Source: Mesorhabditis belari
Taxonomy: Eukaryota > Nematoda > Chromadorea > Rhabditida > Rhabditidae
DNA: 64,000 nucleotides
Assembly (NCBI GenBank): GCA_958450365.1
Contig: CAUEEP010000935.1
Span: 772,501 to 836,500 of the forward strand
Reading direction: 5' to 3'
The notes beneath the pieces were generated by a model. The model searched no databases and had not been told where the DNA came from. It saw only the letters and a list, made by a program, of their open reading frames with translations. Of the stretch, positions 10,600 to 22,600 are shown in pieces. The translations under genes were made by a program, and so were the position numbers. How positions within the stretch are numbered: the first letter of the stretch is position 1; each line of letters begins with the position of its first letter.

Positions 10600-11270
10600 A
10601 GTTTTAATTTGGTTTTGAATAGATTTAAGCTAGAATTAATGAATATAAACATAATAAAGCCAATCATACTATTTTTCCCTTATCTTTACCAAACTAGAGA
10701 CAAGCTGGGGGGAAATTTAGATTTATCTTAGAATTTAGATGCCTAGCTTCCTTAGAACAACATTGTTGGGTGCTCAGAGACTTTTCGTGCATCAATCGCC
10801 CTTCCTCGTCGCGAACATCATTTTCTCTGCACTAAAAAGAGCAAAGAAGAAAATCGTTCACTTCTCGGGGCTCAGCCGAAAGGTTGGAAAGATATCATAG
10901 CACCAAAAAAGGCACGATGGAAAAAGACTCGTATCCGAGGCGTGTGCCAGAAAGAGCGCGATTATGGGAAGCAAATAGAGAACGCAGAAAGAGCAGAGAT
11001 TGTGGGATTTCTCTTACACTTCTCGTTGCGTTTTGATCGATCATTCGCTATTAAACATTCTGGAAAATTTAAAATTAGATATCTAAAGATAAGCAAGGAT
11101 TTGAATCCAAGAAGTTTTAGCTTTCAAGATTCTTACACTAAAACGAAATGAGCGAAATTGTCACCGGTTTAAAAATGTCTTGATGTGTAATTTTGAATTG
11201 CTCAAAGTCATTCAACCATTTTCAATCTATCAAAGAAAAAGACACCTTCTCAAAATGTCATTATTGATCT
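10600..11270. other. No gene recognised
   Basis: Short open frames occur, the longest at 10942-11151 on +, but none resembles a known family and no consistent splice chain could be built. No strong repeat is visible. Confidence 0.5.
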
Positions 11271-11273
11271 TTT

Positions 11274-12375
11274 TCAGTAAATTAGTCCAAGAACAGAATT
11301 TAAATCAAAAACTATAAGTCTAATCTTGGAGCTTGGAGGTAGCGTATGCTTGGAGGTAGCGTATGCTTGGAGGTAGCGTATGCTTGGAGGTAGCGTATGC
11401 TTGGAGGTAGCGTATGCTGGAGGTAGCGTATGCTTGGAGGTAGCGTATGCTTGGAGGTAGCGTATGCTTGGAGGTAGCGTAAGAATAAGAGAAGAAGGGA
11501 AACAACGAGTGTATGCTTTTTTAGTGAAACGCCGTTGGACATTTTCAATGAGGGTGATAATTTTCTTAATGGATGGTGACCATACGATGGTGGCATACTC
11601 GAGCAAAGGCCGGAAATAGGTTATAAAAATCCTGCGATAAGTCGCGATTTTAGGGGAATAAATGGCGCGAAGTATTACGTTAGAAATTTTAGAAGCTTTT
11701 TTTGGAAATGTAGTTTATGTGAGAATCAAATTTTTAAGAGGGAACTAACAGTATACCAAGGTCTTTTAAAGGATCATCGGTCAATCCTTGTGGTAATTGT
11801 AGGTCCCCCAAATTTAAAGGGATATTGAATGTACCAAATGTAACGTGTTTACATTTGTCCGGCGCAATGTTAAGTTTCCAAAATTTACTCCACAGAAGGA
11901 TCGAGTTAAGATCGAGATTGGAGAATAAAAACAGGGATGGGGCTCTGGGACGGAAGTATCCTATAAATTTTCAGGTCATCGGCGTAGAGTCGAACTTTTG
12001 TGCCTAGGAAGATCGAGCTGTTAATGTCATTAATATAAATAAGGAAAAGAAGAGGACCAAGAACGCTTCCTTGGAGTACTCCGCTACTAACGGGGAAGTC
12101 ATTCGAAAAGTAGAGCCTAATCGGACGCAAAAAGTCCTTTCGGTAAGCCAATTTGCAATTCAATTAGTGATGGATATGGCGAGACCTAGTGAATTTAGTT
12201 TGGCGATTAAAAATCTATGATGAACAGAATCGAATGCTTTGGAAAAATCAATGAAAACGCAACTAGTTTGATCGTTTTTGGCTTTAGCTAGAAGTCAGTC
12301 ATGCACACAGAGGACTAGCGAGTCGGAGGTAGAGCGCTTTTTAAGAAAGCCGAATTGATTTTTATCAATTTAAAT
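11274..12375 (-). mobile_element. Non-LTR retrotransposon relic (CR1/Jockey-like RT)
   Basis: Read on the minus strand the fragment carries, in order, QFGFLKKRSTSDSLVL, the palm motif [34 protein letters not shown], the catalytic LYADDLKIY, and the thumb region LEYATIVWSPSIKK followed by VQRRFTK. This order is that of a LINE reverse transcriptase. Stops and frame changes lie between the blocks and the endonuclease and N-terminal half are missing, so it is dead. The 3' end is invaded by a 17-base minisatellite at 11329-11481. Confidence 0.85.
11329..11481. repeat. 17-base minisatellite in LINE relic
   Basis: About nine head-to-tail copies of GCTTGGAGGTAGCGTAT, one of them two bases short. It lies in the part of the LINE ORF just after the thumb motif. 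Confidence 0.92.
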
Positions 12376-12699
12376 CATCCCCCCTTATATGGAATCCTCT
12401 TATATAGAACCCTCCTTATATAAAATAAAAAAATTTCCCGGTCTTACAACCATCCCCGTTCCTTATATAGAATTCAGCATGTGTAGCTCGCGATGGATAT
12501 TCACTCTCAATCCCATCGAGATTCCCCGATAAACCGAGATGCAAAAATAGGGAAGCCAGCAAATGATGAAAGCCACTGAAATGCAAAGCTCACTTTAGTT
12601 TTTCATGTTTGACGGATTAGTTTTGATTCTGTTTCAAGACGATTGGCTGATTAGAACCTAGTAAAGACCAGGGATTCTTAACAAACGAAACTTTCTTTT

Positions 12700-13610
12700 T
12701 ATTGAGTTGGTGCATTGAAATTTGCGGGACTTTGAACTCAAATTTATTCAACATAAAACCATAAATTCATTCATTCCAAATAATTTCCATTATTATTGAC
12801 GACTTCTGCCCATTTTACAGGCAATTTGCGGATTCCTCTTTCGTAGTAGGATTCTGGTTTTGAATCGAAAAACTTTTCGAGCCAATTTTTGACCGCTTCT
12901 TCCGAATCGAAGTGTTCTCCCGCAAGCTCATTACTCATGGTCCGGAATAAATAGTAATCAGAAGGAGAAAGGTCCGGACTGTATGGGGGATGCGCCAAAA
13001 GTTCCCAAACAAGGCTATTTATTTTAGAGCGAGTCAGTTTTGCAACATGAGGGCGCGATGAGAACGATCTTTGACTTGGAGGGCCTATTCTTCTTCAGGG
13101 ATTCATTCACCTTTCCCAGCTGTTCACTGTATTTGATTGCATTAACGGTCGTCTTGCTATCCAGCAGCTCCCAGTACATCACTTCCTCCATATCCCAAAA
13201 ACGCAGAGCATAAACTTCTTCTGGTGCAAATCGGGCTTGGGGTCACTTTCGGATTTCCTGCCCTGGCCCCACCCATTGCCGCTTCCTCCGAAAGTTCTCA
13301 GATAAAACCCATTTCTCATCTCATTTCTCAGATAAAACCCATTTCTCCTATCACAATTCGAGGAAGAAAAGATTTCCTTTCGTATTGTGAGAGATGGGCG
13401 GCACTGATCGAAGGGCACTGCCACTTCTGGGGGATCAGTGAGATCGTGGGGCACCCAAGCCTTAAGTTTCGATTTAAATCCAAGGGTATGAAGATGCCTT
13501 AGCACTGTAGCATGATCAACCCCTAACTCTTTTCCCAATTCACGCGATGACACCCGATGGTCGCAGGTAATGAGTTCGCGTAATTTGGCTTAGGCTTAGG
13601 CTAGCCGTTT
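12700..13610 (-). mobile_element. Mariner transposase relic (HPPYSPDLSPSD type)
   Basis: On the minus strand the N-terminal HTH region reads SSRELGKELGVDHATVLRHL and is followed by WVPHDLTD. After frame breaks come MYWELLDSKTTVNA, RPHVAKLTRSKINSLVWELL and HPPYSPDLSPSDYYLF, which carries the third catalytic Asp of D34D mariners. The block around the first catalytic Asp is damaged: the expected D-E-K-W has lost bases and a segment of about 23 bases (ATGGGTTTTATCTGAGAAATG) is duplicated at 13295-13345. The inverted repeats at 13590-13700 border its N-terminal side. Confidence 0.85.
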
Positions 13611-13712
13611 ACGAATGATTCGTTAGCGGCTAGCCGATTAAGAATCATTCGTAAACGGCTAGCGAAAAATTTCATTCGTTAAGAGCTGTATTTCGTAAAC
13701 GGCTACGATATA
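13590..13712. repeat. Short inverted repeats
   Basis: CTAGCCGTTTACGAATGATT is followed within 40 bases by its exact complement AATCATTCGTAAACGGCTAG, and two further degenerate arms (CGTTAGCGGCTAGCC, CGTAAACGGCTACG) follow. Confidence 0.85.
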
Positions 13713-13899
13713 TATAATCGTGATTTCCATTTTTTCAATACCCACTAGTAGTTGTTAATTTAAAATTGATTTTCCATTGTGAATCTATTTTTAATGCAAA
13801 GTTTCTATCTAAACTTTGAAGTAAACATTTTAACAGTTTCTCGATTCTCTTTCAGTTCGTTGGTCTCCTCAAATACAGAAAACGGGAAAGAGGGACACT

Positions 13900-14020
13900 T
13901 GTGGTCGGCGGAGATGATGAGTGGAAAAGAGAACAGAAAAAGGGGGAAAGGAAAGAGAGGGAAAGGGAAGAGAGGGAAAGGAAGAGAAGGGAAGGGAAGG
14001 GGAGAGGCCGATTGTGGTGA
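13900..14020. repeat. GGGAAAG-rich simple sequence
   Basis: Purine-rich low-complexity sequence with repeated GGGAAAGG and GAGAGGGAA words. It produces an open frame on both strands that I do not accept as a gene. Confidence 0.8.
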
Positions 14021-14304
14021 TTACAGGATGAAAAATCCACGAGAAAACAGAAAAAAAAGGAGACTGGCGACGAGAACATTTGTCACACCCAAAGCTTTCT
14101 TTTTTCTTCTCCCCAAAGTCATCATCACTCATTTTTCTCTTATATGTTGGGAGAAGGGGACTCGACCACTCACAAATACAGAGACAAATCTCGCAAAGAG
14201 AACATTCACATTGATTTATTTCATCAACATTTTTTTTTGGTTACATATTGATAAATGACTTTTGCTTCTTTAATTTCCTTAGATATCACTTTGATTACTT
14301 TGAT

Positions 14305-14536
14305 CACTTTAAAGGAATGTTTTTTGGAAGTACATACACGGGTATCGGATCAGATATCGGATCAGATTCTTCCGATTTCCGAATCTGGTCCTATCCGTAC
14401 TCTACTTTTGTTAAAGTTGATATAAAGGAATGTTTTGGAAGTACGTACACATGGTATCGGATCAGATTCTTCCGAAGTACGTACATTCTTCCGAATCTGG
14501 TCCTATCCGTACTCTACTTTTGTTAAAGTTGATACA
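14305..14536. repeat. Imperfect direct duplication, unit about 105-120 bases
   Basis: The block AAGGAATGTTTTGGAAGTAC, ATCGGATCAGATTCTTCCGA, GAATCTGGTCCTATCCGTAC, CTCTACTTTTGTTAAAGTTGATA occurs at about 14311-14422 and again at 14426-14536. Confidence 0.88.
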
Positions 14537-14580
14537 AAAAAAGAACCATTAAACATTTAATGTTAATGGTTCTTTTTTTT
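14537..14580. repeat. Hairpin with poly-A/poly-T ends
   Basis: AAAAAAGAACCATTAA and TTAATGGTTCTTTTTT are exact complements around a short loop. The stem sits directly after the preceding duplication. Confidence 0.88.
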
Positions 14581-14937
14581 AAACTCTGTCTTACTACAGT
14601 TTGTTTATTTTTTTTCCTTAAAGTTTAGCCAGCTTATTTGAAAATTTCCACAAAGAACTTTCAAAAACATTTCTTTTAAAAAACCTGATAAATTTAGATT
14701 TAATCTCTAAAAGCTCTAAACAAACTGTGTCAATGAGGAAACCTTTTAGATTGAGAAATCAATGAGAAAACTTTTTAGATTGAGAAATCAATGAGGAAAG
14801 TTTTTAGATTGAAAAATCAATGACGAAACTTTTTCAGATTTGCATGCATTAGTCTCTAAATCTCGTCAATCCTTTGAAATAAATGTTTCAAGAATTTATC
14901 AATAGTGATAAGCTTTTAACGATTTCGAGTCATAAAA

Positions 14938-15298
14938 TCAATGACAACGTACTCAAAAGACATGGGTCAGTCAATGACAGTCAATGACAACGTACTCAAA
15001 AGACATGGGTCAGTCAATGACAGTCATGACAACGTACCAAAAGACATGGGTCGTCAAGACACGTAGTCAAGACACCAAGGCAAAGGACATGGGTCGTCAA
15101 TGACAGTCAATGACAACGTACTCAAAAGACATGGGTCAGTCAATGACAACGTAGTCAAAAGACAAATCAATGACAACGTAGTCAAAGGACATGGGTCAGT
15201 CAATGACAGTCAATGACAACGTACTCAAAAGACATGGGTCAGTCAATGACAACGTAGTCAAAAGACAAATCAATGACAACGTACTCAAAAGACATGGG
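14938..15298. repeat. Irregular minisatellite
   Basis: Eight or more copies of a unit built from TCAATGACAACGTACTCAAA, AGACATGGGTCAG and TCAATGACAG in varying order. Some copies are shortened (near 15030-15080). Confidence 0.88.
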
Positions 15299-15949
15299 TT
15301 TCGGGTTGAGTCGACCCGACTTTTCAGCCAATTCGACTTAAGGCTACGACCCGACTAGTCTTAAGACTTAAGTAAAAGTTGCATTTACAAATTTGATTCA
15401 AATTTAGTAACAAATTATACTAATAATCAGTTTCTTTCTCTATTTGACCTAAAACGATCCGATTGAAACGACCCGATTGAAACGTCCATGTCTAGTACAG
15501 GCTAGGCCTGTACATTCCATATAGGCTTCCATATTTCATTTAACATATTAATCCTATTTTATTTTATTTTTCTAATCTTTCTCTTTTTCTTTTCTTTCCC
15601 CTTTCCCTTTCCTTGTTTCTTCTCAAAGTGCTGTAATGTGTAATTGGGCACTTTTGGAGTGAAAGAGAAGAAAAAGAAGAAAAAGAAGAAAAAGAAGCAA
15701 ACAGAACGTCCCTTTTGCCTAAAAAGATATTTTGTTCTCAAATTCAAAACATCGACAGCTTGGAAATTGACTCTTTAGAGAATTGTATCAATTTTACGAA
15801 CTCTAACAGCGTTTTTAGTGGTCATTTTGTCCATAACGAATCTCTGATTATAGAGAAATTTCAAAATTGGTTTTGATCATGGTTTTTTAAATATTTGTAA
15901 TTATTATTAAACTTTAAAAGCTTATGGCTTGTTCATTGATTCCAGTTAA

Positions 15950-16240
15950 ATACTTGTTCCTCTTTAACCTGTAAAATACTTGCTCTTCTTTAACTTGTAA
16001 AATACTTGTTCTTCTTTAACTTGTATAACACTTGTTCTTCTTTAACTTGTAAAATACTTGCTCTTCTTTAACTTGTATAACACTTGTTCTTCTTTAACTT
16101 GTAAAATACTTGTTCTTCTTTAACTTATAAAACACTTGTTCTTCTTTAACTTGTATAACACTTGTTCTTCTTTAACTTGTAAAATACCTGTTCTCCTTTA
16201 ACTGGTAAAACATTTGTGCTTCTTTAACTTTAACTTGTAC
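15950..16240. repeat. Minisatellite, unit about 26 bases
   Basis: About eleven copies of CTTGTTCTTCTTTAACTTGT followed by AAAATA or ATAACA. The copies alternate between the two endings. Confidence 0.9.
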
Positions 16241-16436
16241 TTGTTCTCTATTTAAATCTATTTAAACCTTTCATCTCAAAATCGATTTTCAATTTCATCC
16301 TTGGCTTATTCTAAACTTTAGAAAATACTTTTATAAGTTTACTTTTTTAAAAAGATTATTTAATATTATCGATTTTAATATTATCGGTTTAATATTATCG
16401 ATATCAATCAATATTATCGATTTTCAGAGCGACGGC

Positions 16437-16546
16437 TCCACTTTCGATCGACTCGTTTGACTCCAAAATCAATCTTTTTCGAAAACCCAATCATTTTATG
16501 CTTGAAAATCTTCTAGTTCCACTAGAAATTTCATCAATTTGATAGA
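16437..16546 (+). other. Possible 3'-terminal exon of an unseen gene
   Basis: After a TTTTCAG acceptor one frame is open for 36 codons to a stop (ATAPLSIDSFDSKINLFR at its start). It lies just upstream of the MIF4G gene start. No matching upstream exons were found, so it may be chance. Confidence 0.25.
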
Positions 16547-16620
16547 AAAAAAGAAGCTTTTTCTCAAAAAAAAGGTAATATTAAGCAATGAATAAAATGG
16601 AAAAGAATTTCAGGAGAAAA

Positions 16621-19600
16621 ATGGAAAAAGAGAATCCGATTACCGTTTCTGATGGAGCCAACGATCAAAAGGTTTGTGAAAATTGATCTCCTTGATTTTA
16701 GACATTTTAGAGAATCATATTTTACAAAATAAAAAAGAATATACAGGGTGCGTCATAATTATTGCAACAAGAGTTCAAAGACCGTTTTCCAAACAGCTTT
16801 CTTATTTTTTTTGCCCCCTTTTTTGTTGTGTTGCGTTCTATCTTCTTTATTCTTGCCTAATTGCCTCCCGCTCACACGAAGAAGACGGTTCAGGACTGGT
16901 GTGTGGCCAACTTTCCCTCAGTGATCACCAAGGATGAATGGCCTCCAAACTCACCGGATCTCAATGTGATGGACTTTTCCATTTGGGCAATCTTAGAGGC
17001 TAATGTCTGCTCTTTGACCTTGAAGAAGTCTTTGACCAAAGGATGGAAGGCGACTCCTCAAGATGACATTCGGGCCGCAGTGGAGGCATATCCGAACCGA
17101 TTAAGGGCTGTTATCAAGGCTGTTATCAAGGCAAAAGGCGGTCATATCGAATGATCTCTTGTTTCCTTATTTGTTACTGTTAAATAAAGCTATTTCTGTT
17201 TAAAAATCTTCTTCCAGTGAAACTTCTTGGTGTGCAATGCCTTGAGTATCTTGTTGCAATAACTATGACGCACCCTGTACATTTTATTTCAACGGATTCT
17301 TTGTTTAGATATTATGATTAGTTAGTTTAAGGCTTTCTTTCCTTTTGTCATAATATTTGAGTCTTTGAGGTCAATCTTTGAGGGGAAAGCGAAGGGAAAT
17401 GGTGGGGATGATGGGTAAACATAAAGTTTCCGCTCAAGCATCACAAAGAGGCACAAAGATTTGTCGGAATTTAGTCACCAGCTTACTAGCTTACTAGCTT
17501 ACTACTAGACTTAAATTCATTTACTTTTACTCAAAGAGATTTTCATTGTTCACTGTCTATTACAATTCCAGTGTCCAGTGTCTACCCTTTTCTCATCTAA
17601 ATGCTAATTCTCTTTTCCGGGTTTTCCCCTTTTCCTTTCAATCGATACAACACTTGATCAAACATTTTACGAGTTTACATTAAGATCTAGAGTAGCAATT
17701 TTGATTTGAAAGTTTTGATTCCAAGCTCATACTTATTTACGATTATCGGACACAGCGCCCGCCCCTTTTCCCAATGGCAATCTAACTTTGAGCTCGATAG
17801 AGATAGAGAAAAACTTGGCGCATCCAATGATACGAAGAATACTTCAATTGAACAGCTCAACATCAAGATATCTGAGCTCAAAGTTAGCTTTCCAATGGTA
17901 ATGGGGGCAGGGCGATGGACCTTTTATACGCGCCCCGTCCCTTTTCCCATTGGCAATCTAACTTTGCGCTCAAATATTTTTGTGTTGAGCTGTTCAATTT
18001 CAATATTCTTAAGATCATTAGATTCGCCAAGTTTTTCTCTATCGATTGGTACAAAAACTATTTAAATTGAACAGCTCAACACCAAGATATTTGAGCTCAA
18101 AGTTAGATTGCCGATGGGAAAAGGGGCGGGGCGACGGACCTTTTATACGCGCCCCGTCCCTTTTCCCATTGGCAACCTAACTTTGCGCTCAAATATTTTT
18201 GTGTTGAGCTGTCCGATTTCAATATTCTTAAGATCATTAGATGCGCCAAGGCTTTCTCTATCGATTGGTATATATTAAATTGAACAGCCCAAATCTCTTG
18301 GTGTTGAGCTGTTCAATTGAAATAGTTTTTGTACCAATCGATAGAGAAAGACTTGGCGCATCCAATGATACGAAGAATATTGAAATTGAACAGCTCGACA
18401 CCAAGAGATTTGAGTTCAAAGTTAGATTGCCAATGGGAAATGTCCCAAAATCCCTAGTTCCAGAGTCGCGTCTCGTCAAAAAAACCGGCATCTCGACCCG
18501 CGATGCAGATCTACAGACCTCCCGGTGAGTTGAAATAACAAATAGTTATCCTGAATCATTAAAGATTGGCTAAATTCTAGAATTGCTTAACAGTTAATGC
18601 AAACTCATATCAGCTGAAAAAAATCTCAATTTTTCTTTTTCAGGCCTTCGATCGGGAGTGACGGGATCGCCGCCCGATTCTCAGAGTGAGAATGGCACAG
18701 GGATTTCCCTCGTTGTAAAGGTTTCAAGTTTACAATTGCAAATAACTATAGTACAAACTCAAATCGATAACGAAATTAAACTAAATTAACACATTCGCAC
18801 CAATATGAGACGCTGGTGATGAAAAGGCGCTACTAGACTACAAACGTAAACTACAAACGCTTCTGACTTGCTTCAAATCTGCCCGATTGACATGACCTAT
18901 AGCTCAAAAAATAGAGAATTTCAAGAGCTTTTGAATGGCCAAAAGCACACTCAAAAATATCAATGCTAAAGGAAGTTACAATGGTTTGTACCCGACTAGA
19001 TTGCTTTGACTATGCGCGTCCGTTTCGTCCGACTACAAACCACTGTAACTTCCTTTAGCATTGATATTTTTGAGTGTGCTTTTGGCCATTCAAAAGCTCT
19101 TGAAATTCTCTATTTTTTGAGCTATAGGTCATGTCAATCGGGCAGATTTGAAGCAAGTTAGAAGCGTTTTTAGTGTGACAAGTCGTCATTTTTGTAGTTT
19201 TTGCCTCACACGCTATATTTGGCGTTTTTTGTGAACTAATTGAGCTGAAAATTTGTCTACTAGGGTTTTCGGGGGTGGGAAATCCGAATTCGGCATTAGT
19301 TTTTGACCACAGTAACTCCAAATCGGAAATATGAGGCCATTTCGGCCATTTTGAGGAGTCTCCAACTTCGACATTAAAAAACTTTTCCTACTTGATCGAT
19401 TTTGATGTTTTTTTATGCCAAAAAATGCTCTGATATCTCCTCTAATGAATAGAGAATAAAATAGAGAATAAAATAGAGAATAAAATGCCCAGATATCTCC
19501 TCTAATAAATAAAGATCGCAAAAATGTTAAAAACTAACAAAGTTATTCATTTTCTTTTGAAAAAATCACGGTTATTTAGAAATTTCGAAATTTTTGCGCT

Positions 19601-22600
19601 GTGTGCCGTGCGTTTATGCAAAACGATGAAATTTTACATGTTTACGTAATCGCGAAGATTCTGGCGCATAGCTTCTAGGTATAAGGGGACAGAAGAAAGA
19701 TCGTTCTTTCTTTTCTCTCAATTTCGGTTTAATTTCCCGTGTTTTTGACGTGTTTGGTGACAATCTTGGTCAGAATTCAAAACTAACGACAGATTTGGAT
19801 TCCCCACCATAGAAAACCCTGGAAACTTTGGAAACAAAGTTTTAAGCCTTTAGCTTTGAACACTCAACTTGATTTCCATTCAGAGCCAAAACCAAGCGCC
19901 ACCAACCGGAGAGACGGCCGGTTCAAAGCCGTCACCAACAGCCAATCACAAGAATTACAATCGATATGAGGGTGAGTTGCAAAAAAAAGCATTACCGTAA
20001 ATACTGTAATAGTACCCCACCCCCCTCGTACAGTCGCGTAGTTTTTTAGCATTTCATTTTTTTCAAAGCGCCTGTACTTTCAAAAAATGCGTCTTTGGTA
20101 TCAAAAAATAGCTGAAATTCAGGGCTATTTTTTGAAACCAAAACGAACATTGTAGCATAAACCAGTGTCGAGAAAAACTAGTTCAAAGCTAGAGCTACAC
20201 AACACTCCGCACCGTCATTATGGGGTGGGGTAGTATTGCAGTATTTACGGTAGGTTCTTTTTTGTCAAACCTGTTCCCTGTTCTTCCACAACGAAAACCC
20301 TTCTTTCAGCCTCGCTGGCACTCATCTATGAGAATTTGCTATTGTAAATATTCTAATGGTACCCCACCCCCCTCGTACAGTCGCGTAGTCGCAAAAGTTT
20401 TTTTTTAAGCGCTTCGTTCTCAGCGCTGTTTTATGCTACAGTGTGCGTTTAAGTGTTAAACGATAGCCCAAAATCTCAGCTATATTTTGACACTAAATAT
20501 GTAGTTTAAAAAAAATGAATTACTGAAAAGTGAAAAATTTTTGCGACTAAGCGACTGCTTCGATAACACTCCGCACCGTCATTATGGGGGTTGGGTACTA
20601 TTACAGTATTTACGTTAAATCTATTATCGACTTCTGAGATTTCTATCGAAATTCCACTAATATTTCTATTCAGAAAACAATAATCACCGAAAATCACCGC
20701 CTCGATCGGGTTTGAATCAAGGAGAACAAAGATTGAATCGAACGGAGAGCAGTCTCTCGTCCGAGAGTGCCATATCACAGGTGCGATGAAAAAGAGTACA
20801 ATGAAAAGATAATCTTTGCAAATCTCTGATTCTAACAGTGTTTAACTACTTACTAGAAATAGGAAAATTCCAAGCCGAACCTAATTCCATTTTTGTTTTC
20901 TCAGCCTTGGCCGATTGTTTTGAAATTTTGTTTACAAATAGAAATTGGCATCTGCTTGTGGCATCTGCAACAAAATTTCAAAACAATTGGCAAACGGCCA
21001 AGAAATGAAGGTGGAATTAGGTTCGGATTGAAATTTTGTAAGATTGAAAGATAAGATGTAAGATTGAAATTTTCCCATGCGCGGATTCGAATCCACCATT
21101 CGAACAAAAGAAACTCGATCAGCTCTATAGAGCCATCACACTATCCACCAGGCCAAAGCTCTATAGAGCCATCACACCATCCACCAGGCCAAAGCTCTAT
21201 AGGCCATCACACTATCCACCAGGCCACGACTGCCGCATGGGAAGAGTGGGCTTAAAATCGGCCTATGTAAGAGTGTGAGTGGAGAGATCTTTCAATCTTT
21301 CAATCTTACAATAGCAAATTCTTACGTTTCCGAGCTATTCCTCAGTTTTTGACTTACCCACGTTTTTAGAAATCCTCAGGCGGTGCTTCGTTCGGGAGTG
21401 TGAGTGGAGAGATCGAGAAACTGAAAACAAGTCAGTTTTTAGTAAATTCTGGTGTTTTGGGCGTACAATCGCGTAGTCGTTACTATTTTACTGATAACTT
21501 GGGTGAGAATTCAACTAGACTCATTCGACTCAACTAGGCTCAACTAAACTATAATAGTAATTCGATTATAGCCTTGAATCTCTTCTTGAAAACTAGTATA
21601 AAGTTATCAGAACTTTCTGCGAAATAAATAAAATCGTTAATAAAAGTTGAAATCTTGAAATGAAGATTTTTGAAATGAACAATTCTCATTCAGCTCTTGA
21701 AAAACAAAATAAAAGCCAACGACCAACTCCACCCAAATCGATGCCTATTCAGAAAGAAAAGCAGAGAAAGGTGGGGAATTTTGAAGAGACTGAACAGACT
21801 CTAGCTTTGATAGAGATTATAAAGAGATCATAAAGCTCAAGCTATTATAAAGAGAATCAATTCTTGTTCAAGGTAAATAAAAAAAAATCAGAGATCTTTA
21901 GTTACTCTCACCAAAAGATCTCTTCGATATCTCAACCGCTCTTCGCTCACTTCAAATCCCAACGAATATCGCTGAATTGGAGCAATTGATTGCAAGTGGG
22001 CTATAGCTTGCTTTCTATAAGTTCAAGATCTCAATCTTAAACTATCAGGTAGATGCATAAGAAATTGGCATCTGCTTGTAAACAAAATTTCAAAGCAATT
22101 GGCGAACGGCAGATGCCGATTACATGCATTTCAATATTTTCATAAATTTCCAAGGATAGAAAGGATTAGATGCTAAATAATTTCTACATTATCGTTTGAT
22201 CCGTTTTGATGCGCAAAAAACCGTCACTAGCGTGCTTAATTCCCCCATTTTCTCAAGTAAAATGAAGAAAACTGTGTGAGCTAGAAAGGATTTGTTTACG
22301 GCTTTTTTGAGCATCAAAACGATCCATAAATTTCCAACGATAGAAACCTGATATAGATGAATGTTATAAGCTATTTTAAAGTTGTAAATCTCCTCTACAA
22401 AATAGGCTAAAGAGTTTTTCAATTGATCGAAGCATTGAAGAAATTTCGAGGGCGAAATGCGAGTGACCAAAAAAAAGGAATCGAGCTACTTTAGGGACAA
22501 GTTTAGTGTGGTCAAAATCGAGTTAGCTTCCTAAAATTGAAGATTTTAAAAAAGAAAGGATAACTATATATCAATTCATTAAAAAAGTCTAACGGAAATG

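Noticed and set aside
10942..11151. 69-residue open frame
   Set aside because: No recognisable motif, no splice partners, and composition like the surrounding non-coding DNA.
11274..11606. Open frames coding for repeated TLPPSIRYLQ units
   Set aside because: Translation of the 17-base minisatellite joined to the LINE thumb region; the LINE is dead.
13779..14258. 159-residue open frame with KGKRGKG repeats
   Set aside because: The frame is produced by GGGAAAG-rich simple sequence and the rest has no domain or splice context.
20310..20350. Extra MIF4G exon after the TTTCAG at 20309
   Set aside because: It leads to an early stop, and exon 19884-19971 joins exon 20674-20780 in phase without it.
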